Below, one piece after another: positions 10,995-22,131 of a stretch of 64,000 bases of DNA (the stretch's first letter is position 1; every line of letters starts with the position of its first letter). The notes under the pieces are model-generated. The model worked only from the letters and a program-made list of their open reading frames with translations, was not told where the DNA came from and searched no databases. The position numbers and the translations under genes are program-made. The DNA comes from Diplolepis rosae (lineage: Eukaryota > Arthropoda > Insecta > Hymenoptera > Diplolepididae), in NCBI GenBank assembly GCA_030998225.1, contig JAPYXD010000704.1, forward strand, positions 8,866,001 through 8,930,000. The letters are read 5' to 3'.

Positions 10995-11870
10995 TTTTTT
11001 TTGGTGAGGAGGAAAAATGGCAAAATCCTTTGAAGACGTTGTAGAGGACTCTCCTAGGATGGGTCTAGGCATACCTGTTAAAACCAAAAACCCCTTCTCT
11101 TGAACCAATACACCGCCCGCGAACCGCCTTTCGGCTTCAAACTTCTCGGGAGGTTGGTTCCAGCTTAAAGTCGCATACGACTCTTCCGTCATCCGTTCGC
11201 CCAGGACTCCCATCCGCGGCCACACGCGCGTTAGGCAAAAACCTCCCCCGGACGACGCGGACAGCTAAGTCCGACCAAGACGCAGGACTACGGGAGCAGG
11301 CCCCGATGCGATTTCTGCTGGCCCTCGTTGTTGCCGTGCTCTGCACACCCATAGAGCTCCCTCGTCTTCATCACCAGGGTGACGAATGACTCGATAAGCA
11401 TCCATATTTGTTCAGACTGGAGCATGAGAGAGACCGGCGTGTCAGGAGTGAGTTGTACGCCCACTGCCCTACCAATAGCCTCCCTTTCCGTGCCCCACCT
11501 GACACAGACAAAGAGTGTGTGCTCTGCATTTTCCACAAGGGATCCGCAGTAGCTACACGACTCATCGTCTCTTTTCTTGAAGCGCTTAAGGTACGCATTA
11601 AAGCAACCATCTCGTCTGCCATTTCTCCAGCTGAAAGGTCTCCTTCCTTTTCTCCGCCAATGAATCTATTGGTGGGACGCTCGCCAGGGCCAGCACAGCA
11701 CTCATCGACACAGTTCGGTATGGTTGTGAAAGGCACTTATCCAGACCGTAGTTGCATAAAGCAGCTTCGAATTTACGACGCACGCCACCAGCCTTCTCTT
11801 AGCTTCCCTAGGACCACCAATGTTAGGCATGAGCCGAGTCAGAGCAATACGGAAACGATCGTTTGGACTC
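10995..11870 (-). mobile_element. R1-like LINE, 5'-truncated 3' end (copy 1)
   Basis: A T-run at 10995-11002 is the remnant poly(A) of a minus-strand insert. About 370 bp of 3' UTR follow, starting GGTGAGGAGGAAAAATGGCA and shared with the copy at 58.76 kb. The ORF2 end is then readable in pieces: NAEHTLFVCVRWG-type zinc region, EKWQTRW, and further 5' ALTRLMPNIGGPREAKRRLV, which is typical of the region after the RT in R1-clade LINEs. Relative to the other copy about 40 codons are missing between EKWQTRW and the zinc region, and the frame shifts. Dead copy. Confidence 0.7.
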
Positions 11871-12428
11871 TTCTTGGTCACAGACTGTGGAGGCTTTGCA
11901 GCCCCCCCCCCCCTCAGGAGATTCCATACACCAATTCGCTCTTTGCCTCACTCAAGGGGGAGCCCGTCTATAGAATCTTCTCTCACATTCGAAGGACACT
12001 CATCGCAGTCATGCGGCACTGACTTTCATTCAGTTCACTCATTCCTCGCAGGCACTCGCAGACTCATCCTCAGCGCCACTTCCTGAGGCATACATCCTTC
12101 TCCATGCATGGAGATATACGCGTCTATAGCGTCCCCCGCTTCCAAACTGGGGTAAACCCATTTATAGGGCACCCTTCACACAATGGGAAGATGTCCGTCT
12201 ATAGAGCCCCCTGCATTTGTTCACCGATTCATCGGGACACTACAACCTCCATGGCCCGAGGGCCGTCTGCTAAGCCTACCCACCCGTCCTTTTTTGGCAT
12301 AGCCATGAGAAGGACTTCGTCAAGGTATGAATGCACTGAAAAAATTCCTTGCGCCCATATACAAGGAATCAACTATTTTGCCTTGTTAGTTAATAGTCCA
12401 GGCGATATAGTCCAAAAAACAGCCTTTC
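11871..12428. other. Unidentified GC-richer stretch
   Basis: Contains a C-run near 11900-11912 and two loosely repeated segments around CGTCTATAG (12,120 and 12,193). Open frames here are short and show no family I recognise. It may be further LINE sequence too decayed to read. Confidence 0.35.
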
Positions 12429-14501
12429 GCGATGTTTTCTTGAAGCAGGCTGACAAAATTAAGTTTAGGCTTTAAAAAATAAGTGAGACAACATATCTTT
12501 TCCCGTGGTGTCAAATAGATGGACTTCATTGTTTAAATTACGGTTATTTATAATTTTTTAACGGAATTTCACGTTTTTCGCTTACATCTTTGATTCTTCT
12601 TATTTTATCGGAAAATACTTTAATAACTTTTTTTTCCTCATGAAAAACCCTACAAAACTAGATGCTGACCGTAAAAAAATATTAGTTAGCTCATTTGTCA
12701 TGAATAAAAATAGATAATGTTTATGACGTTTAAATAAACAATCATTCAAAGGCTTTCTTTACTCATATCGCCCCGTTCAACCACGTCCACATACTTCCTA
12801 TTATTGACAAATCATGTGTGCAAAACCTGGAGTCGGGAAGTTTGTTAGTTTATGACTCATGGCCTTATAAACAAATTAATAAACAATTAACCTGTACGAA
12901 CCTGAGAAGTAGATATGGTGATGCTGATTGTTTATTGATAGATTTCACTGTTTTACATTGAAAATCATCATTGTTTAATAAAAAAATTCAATTTTGCAAC
13001 TAAGGGAAATTTGTTTATAAATTTTTTAGTTGCAAAGTGCATTTTTCCAAGTGTTCCACTTAATTTTCACAACTTTTTATTGCGTACATTGAAAGTGTAT
13101 GAAAAGAGCTTTCATTAAAAAAAAGTTCAAGATTCATTAGGAAACAATGGAGATACAGTGCGATGAAGTTTTTGCTCAATTTGATCAACAAGTTTAACAA
13201 CTAGCGAAAAAGAAAAATATGTCGATAATTCGTAGATTAAGTACTTTTATAAACTGTAAGCAACAAATTCCTCGTGGAAATATTCACTGAAAAAAAATTC
13301 ATCAAAATCAGCGGAGCGGCAGATTTTCGATGGCAGTTTTATTCAATGTTTCGATGTGAAAAAATAAAAAAGGATTTTAAGAGCAAGATAATTTGTTTTT
13401 TACACGTATATTTACATTTCTACTCCTATCGTAAATTAAATCTAAAGATTTTATTAACCATACACTCAATTTTATCGTTGCATAAAATGTTCAATGTTTT
13501 AGAAAAATATATTTCTCAACAATCATATATTTTACAAGCATATATGTTTTACTAATTAATATTATATTTAATATAATTTTATTCGTACAGAAATTTTATC
13601 ATGCCTACAAATCCTTTCGTTAATGACTGTAAAATGACATTTTTTAAATTAACTTAGATCTTTTAGGCGGCGGGCTTTACTTGTCACAATTTGTTGAACA
13701 ATCGAGCAGAAACTTCATCGCACTGTATCTCCATTGTTTCTTAATGCATCTTGAACTTTTAGTCCGGGAGCCCACTGCAAATATTTGGGTCGATATACTT
13801 TTTTTTTTTAATGAAAGCTCTTTTCATACACTTTCAATGTACGCAATAAAAAGTTGTGAAAATTAAGTGGAGCACTTGGAAAAATGCACTTTGCAACTAC
13901 AAAATTTATAAACAAATTTCCCTTAGTTGCAAAATTGAATTTTTTTATTAAACAATGATGTTTTTCAATGTAACACAGTGAAATCTATCAATAAAAAATC
14001 AGCATCACCATATCTACTTCTCAGGTTCGTACAGTTTAATTTTTTATTAATTTGTTTATAAGGCCATGAGTCATAAACTAACAAACTTCCCGTCTCCAGG
14101 TTTTGTACACATGATTTGTCAATAATAGGAAGTATGTGGACGTGGTTGAACGGCGCGATATGAGTAAAGAAAGCCTTTGAATGATTGTTTATTTAAACGT
14201 CATAAACATTATCTATTTTTATTCGTGACTTATGACCTAACTAATATTTTTTTACGATCAGAATCTAGTTTTCTAGGGTTTTTCATGAGGAAAAAAAAGT
14301 TATTAAAGTATTTTGCGATAAAATAAGAAGAATCAAAGATGTAAGCGAAAAACGTGAAATTTCGTTAAAAAATTATAAATAACCGTAATTTAAACAATGA
14401 AGTCCATCTATTTGACACCACGGGAAAAGATATGTTGTCTCATTTATTTTTTGAAGCCTAAACTTAATTTTGTCAGCCTGCTTCAAGAAAACATCGCGCT
14501 T
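12429..14501. mobile_element. Foldback element, ~2.1 kb with ~0.8-kb arms
   Basis: Bases 12429-13195 recur as reverse complement at 13687-14501 (for example GCGATGTTTTCTTGAAGCAG at the left and its mirror at the right end). The loop is about 490 bp. Short related sequence with TATAGTCCA continues a few tens of bases outside both arms, so the true tips may be near 12,400 and 14,530. The right arm has an extra insert near 13,760-13,800. No transposase frame is visible; superfamily unassigned. Confidence 0.75.
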
Positions 14502-14729
14502 TTCACTAAATTGTCTGGACTATAAGGCGCCATCAACTGAATAAGCCTGAAAAAAACAAGGATCATTTCTGGTGGTAGTAACAAGGAGTATTTGCTATTC
14601 CATCAATGGAATATAGTTTAAATAACAAAGAGTTATCAACTCAATTTTTTCCTGGTTACGATAATATTAAATATATTATGAATAATATTATAATTATATA
14701 ATATTTATTATTATGATATTATAATTATA

Positions 14730-14993
14730 TTAGGCGCGCAACTAAGTTCCCGCTGTTTGACAATAGATGGCTTCAGCAGCAAGTGCTGGTCGATTTTGAC
14801 ATATCCAAAACGTCATGAACCAAGCTTAGACATATGGTAAACAAACCGTTTTGATACATTAGTGATTTTGTTCTGGCATCATATACTTTTGGTTGTGTGA
14901 AAATGTCTGATTATGTGATTCATTTGTAACCATTTTTTCACAATTAAGTTGCATTTTCATCAAAAATCAGCGGGAACTTAGTTGCGCACCTAA
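14730..14993. mobile_element. mariner-derived MITE, 264 bp
   Basis: The ends are TTAGGCGCGCAACTAAGTTC and the mirror of TTAGGTGCGCAACTAAGTTC, a well-known mariner-type terminal repeat, flanked by TA on both sides (14728-14729 and 14994-14995). The inside is too short for a transposase, so this is an internal-deletion derivative that depended on a mariner enzyme elsewhere. Confidence 0.85.
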
Positions 14994-15010
14994 TAATATA
15001 ATATAATTTT

Positions 15011-15132
15011 GTGTGAATTCAATCAACTAATAAAAATATAAGTATTTGAATAAAAATCATTTTTAGATTTTCAAATTGAATGTTTTTTTATTGAAATACT
15101 TATATTTTTATTAGTTGATTAAATTTACACAA
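15011..15132. repeat. Small AT-rich palindrome
   Basis: TGTGTGAATTCAATCAACTA...AGTATTT at 15011-15053 is mirrored by AAATACTTAT...TTTACACA at 15093-15132, leaving a ~40-base loop. Probably a very short MITE. Confidence 0.6.
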
Positions 15133-15837
15133 AATAATTTCACACATTACAGTTACAAAATTCGAATTGCAGGAGAATTACAGTCTCTCAACTGTAATTC
15201 GCTATATCATATTTTCAACACCAAGAAGATTCGAACCTATTTACTTAAAACTAACTCATCGCAGTTGGTAACGCTAATCACTTGCCTAATACACAATAAA
15301 ATTGAAGTTCATAAATTAATTCACCCTTATGACAATCTTTAAAATCATGTCATTACATTTAATATTTGTCCCGTTATGTATGAAAAGATTTATGTTCGAT
15401 TTTTTTACACAACTGCATGTTAACTTAACAAATTGAGAGAAGTTAGGAAAAGCGTGTCATAGTGGAAATATTAAAATTTACAATATCGATTGGAAATTCA
15501 TTATATAGCTTGTAATAAATTATTCCTCAATCTTTGATATCGCTTCTATTGTTTTTCTATAATTTGATACTTATTTTTACTTCAAACGATTCTCTCTACA
15601 GAATTCGTCTCTACATTTTTTCAATCAAAATTTCAAAAATATCTAAACCAGTTGAAAATGGTAACAGATACACACCGAGCCTAATAAAATGTTAGCGATT
15701 TTTGGATAGAAATATTTTTAAATAACCTTAACTTATCCTATAAAACAATTATCACACTTTCAAATTTTTATGAAAATGAAAAAAATTTTCATTAGTAACA
15801 CAGGTCTACATGGTTTTGTTATTGAGTAGCTGAGGTA
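15133..15837. other. Gene-free AT-rich stretch
   Basis: On the minus strand near 15,215-15,300 a box B-like GGTTCGAATC follows a weak box A-like stretch, which may be a worn tRNA-derived SINE. Nothing else recognised. Confidence 0.4.
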
Positions 15838-16466
15838 CATTTCCGAAGTAATTTTTGGTGTAAAAACCGAATCCGGGCTCAGAATTGCTCCATCACGTCA
15901 GGTTTTCGAGTAATCCTAACCTAAAAGTGCGAAAAACACAGATTTTCGCTATATTTGAGTATCGATAACTTCGCGAATTTTCATTATTTTTTAAATATGA
16001 GAAAACCATCACAAAGAGCCACTTTTCAGCTTTCCATTTCACTATTTACATGTACTATTTTAATATCTCGAACCGGAGATATCGCCGATTGAAAAAAAAA
16101 ATTGCAGGTTTCGCAATGACCGATATATGGCGAGAAAAAATGATAGGATCCTATGCAGTTTTCTTTCTTTCTCCGTCTCTCCCAATTAAAAGCAGGGAGG
16201 AGAAGTTTTAGCCTAGGTCAGGAGAATATGTAGTCTCCTTGCTAAGAGTATGCGACCTATTTGGCCATGTCTATTAGAGATGGAGCTTCAGGGTTGGCTA
16301 GCTTTCACAAGATATGTGAAAAGAATGTCTATAAGCGTTTCTTAATTTTAACGCCAGGTGGGCCAAGTAGGTGAATGTTTATTTGAAAGAGGATGCAAAA
16401 CACAAAAATAGTATAAAACGAAAAGGTTCAAATATGAGTATGATTGAACATAAGACCAATAAATGA

Positions 16467-19400
16467 TTATATGAGTAAATTGTTTTCTTTTAGAAATTTT
16501 AAGATAAAGGAGACAGGTTTGCTTACAGGATTATATAAAAAAGGTTCTATAGAGTAAGGTGGAAAACATTTGATTTTAATTAGGGAGGCCTCTAAAGTTT
16601 TACGAGAGTCAGAATAATTGGGGCAAGACCACAAGACGTGGTTGATATCCTCACCAGGAAATCCGCAATGGGGACACTCATCAGAATTAGTGAAATTTTT
16701 TCTAGCCAAACTAGCCGCTAGGCTATAATGATTAGCTCGTAATCTAGAAATAGTAACAATAAAACTTCTGCACAGGTCTACTTTTGAAAACCATGGTTTA
16801 TTTATTTTATCTGGATTAAAAAATTTTTCAAAGTAATAGCGACCCACATTCCTGGTCTCAGACGCCTTGAGCCACTTATTTATAGTTGAATTCTGTTGAA
16901 GCAAATGGGTGGCGGCCCAAACATCGGTGTGTGCAAGAGGAGATTCAATGACTTGACCATCAGTAGTTGCATTTTTAGCTAGAGAGTCCACAATTTCGTT
17001 ACCATCCACTCCTATATGGCCTGGAATCCAAATCAACGAAATATTGAGATTGTTCTGGTTCGCTAAGTATAAAAGATTACGGATTTTGAAAATTAAATGA
17101 GAAGTGAGAGAAGAGGGGTTGGGCCTAAGGGTGGCCTCCAAAACACTTCTAGAGTCGGAACATATTAATGAGTTTGAAATGTTGTGATCCAAAATGTACT
17201 GTATTGCCTCTCCTATAGCTATAGCCTCCGCAGAATAAATAGAAGCATGCTCCGATAATTTAAACTGAATTTCAAGACTTAAATGTGGGGAGTATAATGC
17301 GGCTCCTGCTCGAGAATCCGGCTGTTTAGATCCATCAGTAAAAAAGAGAATATAGTTAAGAAATTCGTTAGTGATAAAATTGTTGAAAGTAAAGTTAGGG
17401 GATCTACTATTTTGAAAAATGAGGCCAGAGGATAGATCAATTGTGGGTTGGAAGAATTTTGCTTCATAAGGACAGAGATAGTATATAGGAATAGTAGAGC
17501 TAAGAACCTTATCACGAAATCCCTTTAGTTTGAAAAAGGACTTAAGCAAAAGGAACCCTTTATTTAGATTATATTGTGTTTGATTGTATTTAGTAGTGTA
17601 ATACAGTTGTTCTAAAGTGTTGAAGACTGGGTGATTTGAAACGCTGAAACATTTAATGAGGAATTTATCAGAAAGTAATTGAAATCTATCTATGAGTGGT
17701 AACTCCCCCAATTCCGCCTTCATAACCACTATGGGAGTAGAGATTCTAAAACCCAAGATGGTTCGCAAGAATTTATTGTGTAATTTTGTGAGTTTAGTAA
17801 ATAGTTTGTCTTCTTTGAAAATAGATATTGCGTGACAGCCATATTCCAAAAAGCTTCTTGCTAATGAACGAAATAATAACAACAAGATACGAGGGTGAGA
17901 CCCCCACCAAATACCACATAAGTATTTAATTATATTGAGAATTTGTTGGCCTCGAGAAATTAAGTTCGAAAAGTGTGTGTTCCAAGATAAAGTACAATGA
18001 AAGTGGAGACCTAGGAATTTTGTGTCTTCTGATGGATAAATAAATTGATCGTCTATTGTGATCACGAGATCATCCGGCAGCTCATTGAATGCAACCGGGA
18101 AAACAACTAGTTTAGACTTCGAAGGAGAAATTGCAAGACCTCTCTGCCTGAAAAAATCATTTAGATTCGCCAGGTTTCTTTGAAGAGTGAAAATGCATTC
18201 CTGAATGCTGTCGCCTGAAAAGTAAATGACGATGTCATCAGCGAATTCTAAGATTTTACAGCCAGGGAAAAGTGCTGAATGTGCGTTGCGTGTGTAAATC
18301 GTATAAAGAACAGGGCTAAGAATGCATCCCTGTGGTAGACCCTTCTTCAAGCGGAAAGGGCCCTTGTTATATCCATTAATTCTAAAGGAAATGTATCGTT
18401 CGCTTGTGAGATTATAGACAAACTTACAAATTTTTGGGGGTAAGCCGAGGTTCAGGAGGTCCTGAACAAGGATTGAAGGTATAACGTTATCATAAGCAGC
18501 GCTCACATCCAGGAAAAGAGCTGCTGTAATACGATTAGTTGCGAGAGACAGATGCAAATCAGAAGAAAGAATACCCAAATTATCGGCGCACGACCTATTC
18601 TTCCTAAAGCCGTATTGAAAAGGAGAAAGAATATTATTATTCTCTATCCAATGATTCAATCTATACAGGATAAGCTTTTCTAGAATCTTTAAAAAGCAAG
18701 AAGCCAAGGCTATAGGTCTAAATTTCCTACGGGTAGTTTTGGGTAAGAGAAATATGAGAAAATTTTTCCATAAATCAGGGAACAGATGTCCTTCGTAAAT
18801 GGCATTCAATATATGGAGTAGGTGGCGTAAAGAGGGTTCCGGTAAGTGGAGAATAACCACAAAGCTCACCCTATCCATGCCCGGAGAAGATTTAGGTTTG
18901 ACACTATGTAGAGTGTATTTTAGTTCATCTAAAGTAAAGGAGGGATAAAAAAGATCATAATCAAGGTCTGGAGTAGAGCCCACGGGAGGTAAACATTCAG
19001 GAGAATTGAGGAGTTCGTCAAAGGTCACCTCCGAGAGAAGAGGAATGTCCGTGCCGGAAAAATCATTAGACATTTCTAGAAAGCTGTGAATATAAGCTTC
19101 CATGTCCTCCAATACCTCCTGATTAAGAGGGCATGTTGTGATCGAAGGAGGGTTAAGCAATCTATGTCGGAACCCTTGGATCTTATTCCAAACATTTGTC
19201 AGAGGGGAATTAAAAGAAAGAGATTTACAAAAGGATTTGAAACTTGAACGTTTAATAATTTTGAGTCTTTTGGTAGTTTGTGCACTAAATTTTTGATAGT
19301 CTAAGAAGCTTTCATAATCAGATTTAGCCAGATAATGCTTCAGCTTAGCCAATCTAATCCTAACCAACCTATCACATTCCTGGTTCCACCAAGGGGGAGA

Positions 19401-20309
19401 AGATGGGTATAATTTTTTCCTGGATGGTTTCCTATCCAACCCGGGGTCAGCCTCATGAAGGGCATCATCAATGTCTTTAACAAATTTTTGATAGGCATCC
19501 AAGATGCTCGAGGAGTCAGATAAGAGGGGAAGCTCGTTCTTCTCATGAATAGCCAATAGCTCCTTCCTGAAGACCTTCCAATCTACCCTATTCAAATTAT
19601 ATTTGTGAGAGAAAAATTGATAGAAAATAAATGAAATTCCAATATTAATTGAAATGGGAGAATGATCACTACCCATTCGATCAACTAAAGTTGACCAAGA
19701 TGAGAGTGGTTTTAAGTTAAAAGAAACCAGTGTGAGGTCAATTGCAGACTTTGATTGACCTGGACGAGGAGTTAAAGTAGGTTTACCATTATTTAATATA
19801 TGGAGGTTTGAGTTTGAAATGGCCTCTGAAAGGGCAATGCCTGAAGTGCAAGCGTAGTCACAACCCCAAGACTGGTGGTGAGAATTAAGGTCACCCCCAA
19901 TGAGAATGTGAGAAAAGGCTGAAAGAGAATCAAAGAAGAGTGACCAATCAATGTCGTGAGCTGGAGCACGAGGATTTCTATAAACATTAATGATCAATAT
20001 TTGTCCAAGTTCTGTTGGGATGATTATAGCTAACAATTCAAGTTTATCATTGCAATTTGTAGTTAGGTTAATTTGTTTGAAGGGAATGTCATTCCTCAAT
20101 GCAATTAGTAGTCCTCCACCCTGTCGAGATGGTCGGTCTTTCCTAATGATATTGAAATTACGAAGATAGAATCTCGAATGGGGTTTCAACCAAGTTTCAT
20201 TTAACATAATGATATCAAAGCCATTAGAGATCTTCTCTAGAGAGCCCCTTTTGTTGCTGACACCACGACAGTTCCACTGTAGAATCTTCAGAGAATTTCC
20301 CTTTGACAT
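16467..20309 (-). CDS. LINE ORF2: endonuclease, reverse transcriptase, RNase H
   Basis: 1,280 residues, uninterrupted. Residues 1-220 are an apurinic-type endonuclease with the catalytic set visible: N in LQWNCRG, E in LNETW, GGDLNSHH, SAIDLT and GSDHSP. The RT lies at about 510-780, with LFLDVSAAYD, GLPQGCILSP and FADD at 689-692. An RNase H domain follows at about 989-1115, with TDGSK (Asp 992), SAEAIAI (Glu 1028), CSDSRSV (Asp 1052) and GNEIVDSLA (Asp 1108). A C-terminal zinc motif CPHCGFPGEDINHVLWSC is near 1210. The enzyme nicks the target and reverse-transcribes the element RNA onto it. All key residues I can check are present, which is unusual in this otherwise decayed window. Confidence 0.92.
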   Translation of the reverse strand: MSKGNSLKILQWNCRGVSNKRGSLEKISNGFDIIMLNETWLKPHSRFYLRNFNIIRKDRPSRQGGGLLIALRNDIPFKQINLTTNCNDKLELLAIIIPTELGQILIINVYRNPRAPAHDIDWSLFFDSLSAFSHILIGGDLNSHHQSWGCDYACTSGIALSEAISNSNLHILNNGKPTLTPRPGQSKSAIDLTLVSFNLKPLSSWSTLVDRMGSDHSPISINIGISFIFYQFFSHKYNLNRVDWKVFRKELLAIHEKNELPLLSDSSSILDAYQKFVKDIDDALHEADPGLDRKPSRKKLYPSSPPWWNQECDRLVRIRLAKLKHYLAKSDYESFLDYQKFSAQTTKRLKIIKRSSFKSFCKSLSFNSPLTNVWNKIQGFRHRLLNPPSITTCPLNQEVLEDMEAYIHSFLEMSNDFSGTDIPLLSEVTFDELLNSPECLPPVGSTPDLDYDLFYPSFTLDELKYTLHSVKPKSSPGMDRVSFVVILHLPEPSLRHLLHILNAIYEGHLFPDLWKNFLIFLLPKTTRRKFRPIALASCFLKILEKLILYRLNHWIENNNILSPFQYGFRKNRSCADNLGILSSDLHLSLATNRITAALFLDVSAAYDNVIPSILVQDLLNLGLPPKICKFVYNLTSERYISFRINGYNKGPFRLKKGLPQGCILSPVLYTIYTRNAHSALFPGCKILEFADDIVIYFSGDSIQECIFTLQRNLANLNDFFRQRGLAISPSKSKLVVFPVAFNELPDDLVITIDDQFIYPSEDTKFLGLHFHCTLSWNTHFSNLISRGQQILNIIKYLCGIWWGSHPRILLLLFRSLARSFLEYGCHAISIFKEDKLFTKLTKLHNKFLRTILGFRISTPIVVMKAELGELPLIDRFQLLSDKFLIKCFSVSNHPVFNTLEQLYYTTKYNQTQYNLNKGFLLLKSFFKLKGFRDKVLSSTIPIYYLCPYEAKFFQPTIDLSSGLIFQNSRSPNFTFNNFITNEFLNYILFFTDGSKQPDSRAGAALYSPHLSLEIQFKLSEHASIYSAEAIAIGEAIQYILDHNISNSLICSDSRSVLEATLRPNPSSLTSHLIFKIRNLLYLANQNNLNISLIWIPGHIGVDGNEIVDSLAKNATTDGQVIESPLAHTDVWAATHLLQQNSTINKWLKASETRNVGRYYFEKFFNPDKINKPWFSKVDLCRSFIVTISRLRANHYSLAASLARKNFTNSDECPHCGFPGEDINHVLWSCPNYSDSRKTLEASLIKIKCFPPYSIEPFLYNPVSKPVSFILKFLKENNLLI

Positions 20310-20445
20310 AGTAAGGGTTATAAAAGTATATATGGAGAAGGAGAATGAATTTAAAAGAGTAGGGGGTAGAAAGGGACGGTAAGATGCGTAATGTAAGATG
20401 CGTGATGTAAAGACGTTTTGTTAAAATAGAAATAAAGATTTGAAT

Positions 20446-22131
20446 TCAAATTGTAGGATTATATTGGCCAACCATAGATAGTAATGGAGTGAGTTGATTT
20501 AAGAGATGCATCATCATTGACATTAATTGTGAAAAAGATTGAGCTAATTGGGGGGTGAAAGAACCTTGGTTGTCATGAGGCGAAAGGGAGGGGGGTACAG
20601 TATCTCTGGAGTATGAAGGACGGATATGATCCTGATTCAAATTAATTAAGGGATTAGGGTTACGATGCAAGATTTCCGGGTGGGACTGATAAACAGTGTT
20701 GAAACATGGCTTATTGAGTTCAGCACTTGACGGTTGGGAAGAGAATTCTCTAGAAGTGAAGTTAAGTTGTTGACGAGCTTTTTGTATTCTGGTACGTAAA
20801 TTATGATTGTGATTTTGTTTGTGAGGGGATTTCAGGGGAGATTTGGAATTGGAAGAAACCATACCGGCATATGAAGGTATATTTGCTTGGCAAGGGTTCT
20901 CTAACGGGGAGTCAAGATCAACCTCCCCCAAACCAGGGAAGTTGGAATAGTCAAATCTGGGGGAAGGCTGAGCCGAGCACCCATGCAGGGTAGTTTTTTT
21001 ATTGAGAAGATAGTTCGGTTCAAATGGAGTATTATTGGTCCCGGATCGTTTTTTTTCTTGGTAGAATAACTGAGATGCTTCTTTGATAGGAATGTTCCTA
21101 TAGGCCGCTATTTTCCTGACGGTAGATTGCTCCTTAAAAGTCGGGCAGTTTTTGTCTGAAACCAGATGAGGACCTTTGCAGTTCAAACAAGTGTGTGGTC
21201 CATTAATTTGAGGACAGACCTGTTCCTTCTCATGCGGAGACGATCCGCAGAAACGACAGCGGGGATTTTTACATTGGTTTGCCACATGACCAAATCTGAA
21301 ACAAGAAAAACATAATTTAGGTTGGGTTATGTATGGGTCTACCTTAATTCTCATATGGAAAAGATCAATGAAGTCTGGAACCTCTTGCCCCTCGAACTTA
21401 ATTTGGACTGTAGTAGAAGGGACTTTTTCTCCTTTATCATTCTTATGGACAAAACGTCGTGCTTCAGTGATAGGACATTTAAGGCTCGTAGATGAAAATC
21501 TAACAATATCGTCAATTGAAATGTCCAGTGGAATATTACGAATGATTCCTTCACGAGAAACCCGAAAGTTAGGAATAAAGGCCTCTAGGTTAAATTTAGA
21601 GAGAGCATCTTTAGAGGTGACAATTTTGTTGGCTGACTTACCATCAAAACATTCCACGAGGACTCTTGCGCGGTCTGATTTTTCAATTCGTTTGATTAGA
21701 CCGGGGAAGGTGGAGTGGAGAATTTTCCCCATTGATAATACGTGTTTGCATGGTCCGTCATTAGTAGCCTGAACAGAAATTATGTATGGTCCTTTATTGT
21801 GAACTGAATATCGGTTGTTTAACAAATTGTCATAAGCGGGATCAGTAAAGGCCTCCCTAGTATTAGGAAGTTTAGTGGGTTTCAAACAGGAAACATCGGG
21901 AATGTGCGAAGCACCTCTTTTTCTGTTTGTGGATTCTAGGTTAGGGTTAGGTATGGGGTTAGGATTACGAGGGCGCGGGTCTGAATCCACAGAGGTTTGA
22001 GAAAGGAAACCTGTCTCTTCACTAAAATTGGAGAAAGCTTGTTTTATAATCTCCGCATCCAATGGAGAGGAAGGAGACGAGTCCATAGCTTCATCGTCAC
22101 AACAAGCATTTTGTTGCGCCATAATGGGCAA
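20446..22131 (-). CDS. LINE ORF1: nucleic-acid-binding gag-like protein
   Basis: 561 residues. The N-terminal 100 residues are polar and low in complexity (a PNPN repeat near 57-65). Residues about 110-265 look like the RRM-like part of I-clade ORF1 proteins. Three zinc knuckles follow: CFSCFRFGHVANQC at about 274-287, then a CRFC-x5-H-x5-C motif, then CLNC-x4-H-x5-C at about 315-329. The C-terminal third is Pro/Ser/Gln-rich and ends with a hydrophobic MMMHLLNQL segment. The protein coats the element RNA and delivers it to the nucleus. The stop lies 136 bases before the ORF2 start. An upstream in-frame ATG choice near the leader was not found; the ATG at 22131 is taken. Confidence 0.85.
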   Translation of the reverse strand: MPIMAQQNACCDDEAMDSSPSSPLDAEIIKQAFSNFSEETGFLSQTSVDSDPRPRNPNPIPNPNLESTNRKRGASHIPDVSCLKPTKLPNTREAFTDPAYDNLLNNRYSVHNKGPYIISVQATNDGPCKHVLSMGKILHSTFPGLIKRIEKSDRARVLVECFDGKSANKIVTSKDALSKFNLEAFIPNFRVSREGIIRNIPLDISIDDIVRFSSTSLKCPITEARRFVHKNDKGEKVPSTTVQIKFEGQEVPDFIDLFHMRIKVDPYITQPKLCFSCFRFGHVANQCKNPRCRFCGSSPHEKEQVCPQINGPHTCLNCKGPHLVSDKNCPTFKEQSTVRKIAAYRNIPIKEASQLFYQEKKRSGTNNTPFEPNYLLNKKTTLHGCSAQPSPRFDYSNFPGLGEVDLDSPLENPCQANIPSYAGMVSSNSKSPLKSPHKQNHNHNLRTRIQKARQQLNFTSREFSSQPSSAELNKPCFNTVYQSHPEILHRNPNPLINLNQDHIRPSYSRDTVPPSLSPHDNQGSFTPQLAQSFSQLMSMMMHLLNQLTPLLSMVGQYNPTI